Positions 7,045-12,164 of a stretch of DNA of 12,164 nucleotides are shown in pieces. The position numbers and the translations under genes were made by a program. Under the pieces are notes generated by a model that worked only from the letters and a program-made list of their open reading frames with translations, searched no databases and was not told the DNA's origin. Source of the DNA: Candidatus Cloacimonadota bacterium (lineage in GTDB: Bacteria; Cloacimonadota; Cloacimonadia; Cloacimonadales; JAFGVF01); contig JAFGVF010000109.1 of the NCBI GenBank assembly GCA_016938155.1, positions 1 to 12,164 of the forward strand, read 5' to 3'. How positions within the stretch are numbered: the stretch's first letter is position 1; the number at the start of each line of letters is the position of its first letter.

Positions 7045-8154
7045 CTATATTACCAATGCTTTTTGATTGGCTCTAATTTGAAAGGACTTCTCAGGATGCA
7101 GAGTGATCATTTCGTTTTTATCGGTATTCATCGACTTTGCCTTTACAAGCGTAGTTTTGATATAATTATCAATAGCGGAGCTATCGTCAGAAAAGATATC
7201 TTCAATCTTAAGTGACTTCTGGGAATCAATTAGCCCTACCGGAATACAGTTCAACTCCCTCCAGGCAAACATAAAAAACTCCTCGAAGCTTTTTCCCACC
7301 ATACTTTCCGGTATATCAATCAACCTCATATTATGGTCTTTATCTTTCAATAGTTTCTCGTATATTGAAACGGCATAATCTCCCTCAGGGTCGCTGGCAA
7401 GCATATATCCACTTAACTCATCAAAAACAAGGATTTCCTCAACTCCGTATCGTTTCAAGAGATGCTTCTTGGAAGCATTTATCAATTGAACAGTGATATC
7501 AGCATCAGAGCTGATATATTTTATTGTATTCACTACGACTATCGTATAATCATCCGCCATATCTCTCGCATTCGATTCATCAGTTAGCACGAATACCTTG
7601 TCCGCATTGTTTATGTTTGCCCTTTTTAGTATCTCAATCTGAGTCTGGTCCCCGCGTACAAACAGCAAATTAAGATTTGCAAACCTGCTTTGAATACCTT
7701 CAAAATTCTCTACCGAATAGTTTCCAACCAACACGATACTTTTATTAAACCCTTTTCTGTCCTGGAGCGATTTCAGCATATATTCAGCTGAACTGTTCCA
7801 TCCACAGATTACGAGATGTCCATTCTGTTTTACTCTTTTCAAACCTTTCGCTCCTTTTAATTTATCTTCCACGAATATTGATGCCAGAAGTGCTGTCAGT
7901 ATAGTCAGACTACTAAATCCGAATATGATTAAAACAACCCCGACACCTCGTCCTCCGGGTGTGATGGGAACCATGTCACCATATCCAATTGTTGTAACTG
8001 TAACTAAAGACCACCAAAGGGAATCTCCATAGTTCTGGATTGTACTGGCGGAATTTTGCCTCTCAAATTCAAGCACAACTGTAGATGAGATACCTATAAG
8101 AAGTACTATTAGTCCTATTAAATAGCCTATTCGCTTCAGAAAACTGTTTTTCAT
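7045..8154 (-). CDS. MthK-like potassium channel with RCK domain
   Basis: A 369-residue two-transmembrane ligand-gated potassium channel of the inner membrane. TM1 is at about 9-30, pore helix at 44-54, selectivity filter TIGYGD at 55-60 (canonical TxGYGD), and TM2 at about 69-95. Next is a cytoplasmic RCK/TrkA-N Rossmann domain opening with LVICGWNSSAE (114-124); the CGW form resembles MthK and GsuK rather than the classic GxGxxG of TrkA. A TrkA-C-like lobe begins near MRLIDIPESMVGKSFEE (276-292) and carries an acidic, charged insert at about 315-350 before the last strand. In the family eight RCK lobes form a gating ring that responds to calcium, nucleotides or NAD(H); the ligand here is unknown. 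I start at the ATG at 8154 because AGGA precedes it and it puts TM1 near the N-terminus. An in-frame TTG at 8247 would add 31 unlikely residues. It is the first gene of a two-gene unit with the CNB protein. Confidence 0.94.
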   Translation of the reverse strand: MKNSFLKRIGYLIGLIVLLIGISSTVVLEFERQNSASTIQNYGDSLWWSLVTVTTIGYGDMVPITPGGRGVGVVLIIFGFSSLTILTALLASIFVEDKLKGAKGLKRVKQNGHLVICGWNSSAEYMLKSLQDRKGFNKSIVLVGNYSVENFEGIQSRFANLNLLFVRGDQTQIEILKRANINNADKVFVLTDESNARDMADDYTIVVVNTIKYISSDADITVQLINASKKHLLKRYGVEEILVFDELSGYMLASDPEGDYAVSIYEKLLKDKDHNMRLIDIPESMVGKSFEEFFMFAWRELNCIPVGLIDSQKSLKIEDIFSDDSSAIDNYIKTTLVKAKSMNTDKNEMITLHPEKSFQIRANQKALVI

Positions 8155-8202
8155 ACCATCCTGTTTGAGATAAGTTTTTCTTTGATTATGTATTTTTAGT
8201 AT

Positions 8203-8221
8203 CTTGCCTTTCGTTGGCAAG
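8203..8221. repeat. Inverted repeat in the leader of the channel gene
   Basis: CTTGCC and GGCAAG form a perfect six-base inverted repeat with a seven-base centre, about 50 bases before the channel ATG. On the minus strand it falls in the 17-base gap between a TTGCTT and a TACTAA that could act as weak -35 and -10 boxes. It could be an operator or a leader hairpin. There is no T-run, so it is not a terminator. Confidence 0.4.
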
Positions 8222-8488
8222 CAAAATATATGTAATTTGCTTTTCAAGCCTCTTAATTGATAACTTTCTTCAAGAACTCTTTACTATCAAACCGTTATGT
8301 CCGTATTGCGAGTTCATAGCAAAGCAGTGACTTCCTTTTAGTTATTTTCTGTAATGGTTAATACTTGTACTCTCGCATTTGTATCTTTTGTGGTAACACA
8401 ATTTGTGCAAAATGACAAGGGTTAACAGTGTAAGTAAGAATTATCAGTGGGACTTCATTCCACTTGCACCATAATTGACTAAGTGATT

Positions 8489-8504
8489 TTGGTGCATGCA
8501 CCAA
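8489..8504. repeat. Perfect 16-bp palindrome
   Basis: TTGGTGCATGCACCAA is identical to its reverse complement over all 16 bases. The half TGCACCA also occurs upstream at 8465-8471, 32 bases (about three helical turns) from the same half in the palindrome. A shorter GTGCATG recurs at 8569-8575. This is the form expected of a dimeric regulator's operator with an accessory half-site, though no regulator is identified. Confidence 0.7.
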
Positions 8505-8520
8505 CCGACAAAACAGTTTT

Positions 8521-8534
8521 AGCAACTCGTTGCT
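8521..8534. repeat. Short inverted repeat AGCAAC/GTTGCT
   Basis: AGCAAC and GTTGCT flank a two-base TC centre, 16 bases downstream of the 16-bp palindrome. As RNA this gives a five-pair stem with a four-base loop. It is too short and lacks the T-run needed for a terminator. A second protein-binding site is possible. Confidence 0.45.
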
Positions 8535-8713
8535 CTTATCCTTACCCCACACTTGTAAACTCAAAGTAGTGCATGAGTTAACTTTATAAAAAACTAAGGA
8601 AGTTGGTTTCGCTAACTTAAAACGGTAATTCAAACAACTACTTTTAAGAAATAAAATACAGATACCACTATTCTAAGGTCTAACGCCATTGAATGGTTAT
8701 GTTCTGATTTTCC

Positions 8714-8742
8714 TTGACTTCAAATTACGATGAACTTACATA
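8714..8742 (+). promoter_or_regulatory. Candidate promoter for the 8769 gene
   Basis: TTGACT (8714-8719) is followed after 17 bases by TACATA (8737-8742), with an A/T-rich stretch just beyond. It lies 27-55 bases before the ATG at 8769. The -35 is good (five of six) and the -10 weak (three of six). GGAGG at 8758-8762 with a six-base spacer supports the downstream start. Confidence 0.4.
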
Positions 8743-8768
8743 TTAAATCTAACGATTGGAGGTAGAAA

Positions 8769-9236
8769 ATGATAAGAGTTTTAGTGATACTTAGATATGC
8801 AATAGTCTTCATTTCGGTATTCTTTGGCTTCTACTATCTGGATAATAATCCTGAATACTCAATGCGGATTGTAACAGGTGGTTTAGTAGGTTTAGTGGGG
8901 ATTCTCAGCTTTGTAACCCATGTCATCTTTCATAAAGCAGATGCAGCTCGTTTAGGGTGGATAACCGACAGGCCGGACTGGCAGTTTGAGGTCGGCTACG
9001 CAAATCTGGCATTTGGTCTGGCTGCATTATTGTCTCTGGCACATCTTTTCTGTAACACTTCTCGTGTGATTATTGTTTCTGCCTATAGTATCTATCTCTT
9101 TCAGGCAGCTGTATTGCATGGTTATCGTGCCTTGAGTGTTAAGCCGATAAACATTAAGAAGTTGATGCTTAGCTCACTTTTAACTCTCGTTTTTGTGGCT
9201 TTTATGGCATTCTTTGCATATAAGAGTTTGTATTAA
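8769..9236 (+). CDS. DUF6790-like small integral membrane protein
   Basis: A 155-residue membrane protein of unknown function. Hydrophobic helices lie at about 4-24, 33-54, 76-95, 98-117 and 131-151. Between helices two and three is RLGWITDRPDWQFEVGYANLAFG (61-83). The Gly-Trp, the aromatic-Gln-aromatic-Glu, and the GYAN segment match what I recall of DUF6790 membrane proteins (GW, FQxE, GxAN). The conserved charged and aromatic residues face a loop or membrane edge, but no catalytic chemistry can be claimed. A strong GGAGG ribosome site sits six bases before the ATG. It is 39 bases upstream of the flavin oxidoreductase gene on the same strand, with no terminator between, so they are probably co-transcribed. 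The membrane call is safe; the family name is from memory of motifs. Confidence 0.85.
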   Translation: MIRVLVILRYAIVFISVFFGFYYLDNNPEYSMRIVTGGLVGLVGILSFVTHVIFHKADAARLGWITDRPDWQFEVGYANLAFGLAALLSLAHLFCNTSRVIIVSAYSIYLFQAAVLHGYRALSVKPINIKKLMLSSLLTLVFVAFMAFFAYKSLY

Positions 9237-9264
9237 GTCACCTGTTTGCATTATACTATCGAAA

Positions 9265-9270
9265 AAGGAG
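9265..9270 (+). promoter_or_regulatory. Shine-Dalgarno that fixes the flavin oxidoreductase start
   Basis: AAGGAG lies five bases before the ATG at 9276. An in-frame TTG at 9246 would add ten residues but has no ribosome site, so the ATG is preferred. Confidence 0.8.
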
Positions 9271-9275
9271 TAACA

Positions 9276-10280
9276 ATGGCTATAGATTTATTTAAGAAAG
9301 GTAGAGACTTTCTGGGAGTGGATTATCCGATAATCTCCGGTGGAATGACCTGGATTAGTGATTTTGCCCTCATGAAAGCCGTAAGTAATGCGGGAGCATT
9401 TCCCGTGTTCGCAAGCGGTAATATGCCTCCCGATTTGTTTGAAATTGAAATTGACCGATTAGTTCGTGAAATAAAGAAACCCTTTGCCGTTAATCTGATT
9501 ACGATTGCCCCGAACTATCGGGCACATTTTGATATCCTGCTCAGGAAAGAAGTGCCCTTTGTTATCTTTGCAGGTAACTTCCCGACCAAGAATGATGTAG
9601 TTACGATGAAGGCTGCCGGAAAAAAGACAATATCCTTCGCAGCTGTTGAATCTATCGCTGAAAAGCAGATAAATTGGGGTATCGATGCCCTGATTCTGGA
9701 GGGTAATGAGGCTGGTGGACATATAGGTTATGTTTCCCTGATAGTTTTACTCCAACAGGTTCTCTTCAAGTTCAGGGATTTCCCTATCTTCGCAGCGGGA
9801 GGACTCGGTACGGGTCAAATCATGGCACATCTGCTTCTGATGGGTGCGTATGGTGTACAGATGGGTACCCGTTTTGTTTTGAGTACAGAGTGTTCAGCTC
9901 ATGAGAAGTTCAAAACTGCTTTCCGTCGGGCAAAGGCTCGAGAAGCTATCGCAACTCCCCAATACGACAGTAAATTACCCGTTGTGGGGGTGCGTGCCTT
10001 GAATAATAAAGGAATGGAGAACTTCGGACATCTGCAATTGGAGCTTCTAAAGAAACTGGAGAATAATGAAATTTGCAAAGAAGAAGCTCAATATCAGGTT
10101 GAAAACTATTGGGCAGGCTCACTGCGCAAGGCTGTTCAGGAAGGAGATGTAGAGTACGGCTCACTCATGGCAGGACAGAGTGTCGGACTTTTCTCCGATA
10201 TAAAGTCGGTTCACCAAATTGTGCAGGACCTGATGAAGGAAGCAAATGAGGAATTGGCGAGGGTCAAAGGATTGTTTTGA
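9276..10280 (+). CDS. NAD(P)H-dependent flavin oxidoreductase, nitronate monooxygenase/FabK family
   Basis: A 334-residue TIM-barrel FMN enzyme of the 2-nitropropane dioxygenase superfamily. The N-terminus (YPIISGGMTWISDFALMKAVSNAG, 17-40) has the family's barrel-opening pattern. EGNEAGGHIG at 142-151 carries the conserved catalytic His149. AAGGLGTG (173-180) and GVQMGTRF (193-200) are the phosphate- and flavin-binding strands. The C-terminal GSLMAGQSVGL (295-305) is also conserved. Members include nitronate monooxygenases, which detoxify alkyl nitronates, and FabK, the flavin-dependent enoyl-ACP reductase II that ends each round of fatty-acid elongation. The EG-x-EAGGH form and the MAGQ tail fit either, and the sequence alone does not decide; no other fab genes are adjacent. 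It is the second gene of a likely two-gene unit, and a strong terminator follows about 100 bases downstream. Confidence 0.93.
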   Translation: MAIDLFKKGRDFLGVDYPIISGGMTWISDFALMKAVSNAGAFPVFASGNMPPDLFEIEIDRLVREIKKPFAVNLITIAPNYRAHFDILLRKEVPFVIFAGNFPTKNDVVTMKAAGKKTISFAAVESIAEKQINWGIDALILEGNEAGGHIGYVSLIVLLQQVLFKFRDFPIFAAGGLGTGQIMAHLLLMGAYGVQMGTRFVLSTECSAHEKFKTAFRRAKAREAIATPQYDSKLPVVGVRALNNKGMENFGHLQLELLKKLENNEICKEEAQYQVENYWAGSLRKAVQEGDVEYGSLMAGQSVGLFSDIKSVHQIVQDLMKEANEELARVKGLF

Positions 10281-10330
10281 AACTAATTCAGGGACTAAAT
10301 GGACAGAATGGACGATATTAAACAATCAGT

Positions 10331-10367
10331 GTCATTCCCGCTCCACACTGCGTTGCGGTGCAGGTCT
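10331..10367. repeat. GC-rich hairpin element in the convergent intergenic gap
   Basis: A GC-rich stretch that starts GTCATTCCCGC and contains CACTGC, GTT, GCGGTG (10346-10360), a six-pair stem with one G-T wobble and a three-base loop. It lies between the end of the flavin oxidoreductase gene and the terminator, and is more GC-rich than its surroundings. The GTCATTCCCGC opening is reminiscent of dispersed intergenic repeats in several genomes, but one copy in the window cannot prove that. Confidence 0.35.
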
Positions 10368-10373
10368 TACCGA

Positions 10374-10407
10374 ATATAAAAAAAGCCCCGCATTTGCGGG
10401 GCTTTTT
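10374..10407. terminator. Bidirectional rho-independent terminator
   Basis: A seven-pair all-GC stem, GCCCCGC (10385-10391) and GCGGGGC (10396-10402), closes an ATTT loop. It is flanked on the left by a run of seven A and on the right by five T, which can extend the stem and give a U-tract on both strands. It sits between convergent genes ending at 10280 (plus) and 10422 (minus), so it can stop transcription from either side. Confidence 0.93.
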
Positions 10408-10421
10408 CAATTATTAATCTA

Positions 10422-12164
10422 TTACGGTCTCAGATAAATCTTTTCCCAGTTACGATTACCGGGATTATCCTCATACCAGTCTGTGTTAATAGTACCATAG
10501 CTTTCTGCCCATGATTTGAATTTGAGATAACCTTTAGTAATCTCAGCCTTCTCATACATGTGATCCCAGCTGGTTGCAACATTCAATGCCCAAGGAAGAT
10601 TAGAATCTGTACGATAGTATCTTCCAAGTGGAACATCAGTATCATCATCACCGATACCAAAGAGAGCTACATCAACCTGTGTAGTCGGGGCATAATCGGC
10701 AAGATGAACTTCGTGTCCACGGTTACCGTCCACAAATATGAAGGGATTGAAGGGCGGTTGCCACTGCCAATCTGAAGTGAGAATATTGTCACCAATCAGT
10801 TTAATGTCCACAGCAAAAGAGACAGGTGTAACATAAGCAATACCTGCTTCGGTGTTAACAAAGTGTCCCGGAGCCTGCGCAATCATCTCGGTTGTATGGT
10901 TGAACATCACAATTGTGCCGTCGTTATTTGCTTCCAAGAAAGGAGCAAAGTTTGTAGGTGAAACGATTGCAGAATAAGTTAGAGGGTCACTACCATCAAT
11001 GATAGTAACGCTTTCAATCATGCCGGAAGGCATAGGTAGTTGAACAGCAAAACCGTTCTGGAAGCTTGCCCCTACAGCCTTGAGAGTGAACTCAGCTATT
11101 ATATGTCTGATCTTGTTTCCCGGAGCTGTATGATAGAAGAAGTTATAATCTAAAACCATGTCATTGAAGTCATAATCACCCTGATCAGGCCAGAGGTCTT
11201 CAAATGCCAGAGTTGAGTTTTGATGGTCATTGGTTTCAAAAGCTCTGTCGGGGTCTTGAGGGAAATCGTCAAAGATATTGGAAATACCGTCGCCGTCATC
11301 ATCATCAATAATGTCGATAGGCGGGATATCGGAAGTATCAATAGTCCCTGTAGGGTTACCGGTCAGATAGAAAACAGTGTCGTTGTAATCGTTATCGCCA
11401 CTTGGAATATTCTGGTCTTCAAAGGCAAAAACGAGTTTATCATACTCTTCATCCCAAACCTGAATACTTTGTTGCATACCGTTGTGATTTAGGTAATAGT
11501 TGGAATACCAAGTATCTAAACGAGGATTAACCTGTCCATTTCTCCAGCCGTTGGCTACAAGTGTCCAGGAAAGAACTGTGCCAACCTCAAAATGACCGAG
11601 GAAGACTCTGTCGCCTGATACCAATCCGCCACCTTCACCAACATAGGAAACATTCGGGAATATTACATATAGGGTATCAATATCGGCAGTAGTTGCAGGT
11701 GGATTACCTACAGGATAAGTATAATAAGCCAGTGAGTTGAAGTATCCGGCACCTTCGTGAACAAAGGTTATCCAGATATCCGTTTCCTGATTGATAATGA
11801 TAGCATTCAATTCAACATCAGGAGTGAGATAATCGGGATGAGAAACAAAGAGTGACTGTCTTTCAGGGAGAGTGGCGTTAATTTTATCCATGAATCCTGT
11901 TGGTATAATATCTCTATCCATTCCGAGAGGAGTACCGTTAGCATCATAAGATGATACATAGGCAAATTCTGTTCTGGGTGGAGTTACAGCCTTACCGACA
12001 GGTGCAGTATATTGCGAACCAAAAGTATGCGTGATACTGTTGTTTACAATATCAACTTCAGCTTCAGACATGAATCCCACAACCGAAACCTTGCTCAGAT
12101 ATGTCGGTAAAGATATCCGTGCATTGAAAGAACCATTCATATCTGTTGCTCCTGCATAAAGAAA
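10422..12164 (-). CDS. LruC/DUF4114-domain secreted protein with TSP3 calcium motif (5' partial)
   Basis: The last 580 residues of a larger extracytoplasmic protein. The frame stays open through the right edge, so the Met at 12140 is internal and the true start is outside. The first residues (FLYAGATDMNGSFNARISLP) resemble the beta-sandwich repeats usually found early in LruC proteins. About 135-270 is a DUF4114-like region with FEDQNIPSGDNDYND at 248-262. A Pro/Asp spacer then leads to an acidic thrombospondin type 3 calcium motif (IIDDDDGDGISNIFDDFPQD, about 286-305). From about 320 to the end is the LruC domain, opening with FEDLWPDQGDYDFND (321-335). LruC was first described in Leptospira as an outer-membrane antigen; the biochemical role is unknown. 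I infer a surface or secreted calcium-stabilised protein. There is no obvious C-terminal sorting tail. It ends 14 bases before the bidirectional terminator. No signal peptide is visible because the N-terminus is missing. Confidence 0.9.
   Translation of the reverse strand, partial: FLYAGATDMNGSFNARISLPTYLSKVSVVGFMSEAEVDIVNNSITHTFGSQYTAPVGKAVTPPRTEFAYVSSYDANGTPLGMDRDIIPTGFMDKINATLPERQSLFVSHPDYLTPDVELNAIIINQETDIWITFVHEGAGYFNSLAYYTYPVGNPPATTADIDTLYVIFPNVSYVGEGGGLVSGDRVFLGHFEVGTVLSWTLVANGWRNGQVNPRLDTWYSNYYLNHNGMQQSIQVWDEEYDKLVFAFEDQNIPSGDNDYNDTVFYLTGNPTGTIDTSDIPPIDIIDDDDGDGISNIFDDFPQDPDRAFETNDHQNSTLAFEDLWPDQGDYDFNDMVLDYNFFYHTAPGNKIRHIIAEFTLKAVGASFQNGFAVQLPMPSGMIESVTIIDGSDPLTYSAIVSPTNFAPFLEANNDGTIVMFNHTTEMIAQAPGHFVNTEAGIAYVTPVSFAVDIKLIGDNILTSDWQWQPPFNPFIFVDGNRGHEVHLADYAPTTQVDVALFGIGDDDTDVPLGRYYRTDSNLPWALNVATSWDHMYEKAEITKGYLKFKSWAESYGTINTDWYEDNPGNRNWEKIYLRP

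Larger units (their letters stand above)
8248..8768. other. Non-coding divergent intergenic region rich in inverted repeats
   Basis: More than 500 bases between the divergently transcribed channel gene and membrane-protein gene. I find no credible protein: the longest open frame (minus strand, about 90 codons from a TTG) has no ribosome site and an unfamily-like sequence. It contains a perfect 16-bp palindrome (8489-8504), an imperfect 14-bp one (8521-8534), a small hairpin (8686-8696) and two TCTAACG direct repeats (8679-8685 and 8748-8754). It may hold the promoters for both sides and possibly a small RNA or the relic of a lost element. Nothing identifies a tRNA or a known riboswitch. Confidence 0.6.

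Noticed and set aside
8155..8247. 31-residue N-terminal extension of the potassium channel from TTG at 8247
   Set aside because: The TTG has no properly spaced ribosome site, the added residues contain no domain, and the ATG at 8154 has AGGA and places TM1 normally.
8358..8633. Open frame of about 90 codons on the minus strand in the divergent region
   Set aside because: It starts with TTG, has no ribosome site, its composition is unlike the neighbouring proteins, and it covers palindromes that point to non-coding DNA.
8678..8754. GTCTAAC and ATCTAAC motifs resembling integron attC core sites
   Set aside because: The matching GTTRRRY partners and a paired imperfect stem are missing, and there is no integrase or cassette. 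The resemblance is limited to seven bases.
9459..10164. Antisense open frames within the flavin oxidoreductase gene
   Set aside because: They are shadow frames of a clearly conserved gene, with no ribosome sites or recognisable domains.
1..12164. Defence island, prophage, insertion sequence or CRISPR array
   Set aside because: No nuclease-effector, integrase, transposase, toxin-antitoxin pair or regularly spaced repeats are visible. The helicase is a full-length PcrA/UvrD repair enzyme, not a defence helicase.

Overview
The window looks like a chromosomal segment of a Gram-negative-type bacterium with moderately low GC. Three genes carry lipoprotein or export signals, and there are DUF5683 and LruC-domain proteins and a WecA/MraY-type polyprenyl-phosphate sugar-1-phosphate transferase. 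This mix fits the Fibrobacterota-Chlorobiota-Bacteroidota neighbourhood or a candidate phylum such as Cloacimonadota. That placement is inference from gene content, not from a marker gene. I see no rRNA, tRNA, CRISPR array, transposase, integrase or phage gene.

Layout. (1) Positions 20-6396, all on the minus strand, hold six tightly packed genes. In transcription order they are a WecA/MraY-family transferase, an RNase Z-like metallo-beta-lactamase hydrolase, a TPR lipoprotein, a DUF5683 membrane protein, a small Fn3-like lipoprotein and a PcrA/UvrD helicase. Junctions are a 4-base gap, a possible 59-base overlap, a 2-base gap and two successive TAATG stop/start overlaps, so this reads as one operon led by envelope genes with a DNA repair helicase at its end. 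A perfect TTGACA -35 box lies upstream of the first gene. (2) Positions 6530-8154, minus strand, hold a two-gene unit: an MthK-like potassium channel with an RCK domain, then a free-standing cyclic-nucleotide-binding domain protein. (3) Positions 8155-8768 are a non-coding divergent region of about 600 bases, rich in inverted repeats and including a perfect 16-bp palindrome. (4) Positions 8769-10280, plus strand, hold a DUF6790-like membrane protein and a nitronate monooxygenase/FabK-type flavoenzyme. (5) A strong bidirectional terminator sits at about 10374-10407. (6) Positions 10422-12164, minus strand, are the 3' part of a gene for a large secreted protein with a DUF4114-like domain, a calcium-binding thrombospondin-type-3 motif and a LruC domain. 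Its start lies beyond the right edge.

How the parts fit. The six-gene operon probably serves cell-envelope assembly, with the helicase as a passenger or co-expressed housekeeping gene. The channel/CNB pair suggests a ligand-controlled potassium conductance whose sensor is on a separate polypeptide. Most of the window is ordinary core genome. The points most worth a second look are the split channel/CNB pair, the palindrome-rich intergenic region, the operon composition, and the duplicated FED/GDxD[YF]ND motif of the surface protein. I found no clear new defence or mobile system.
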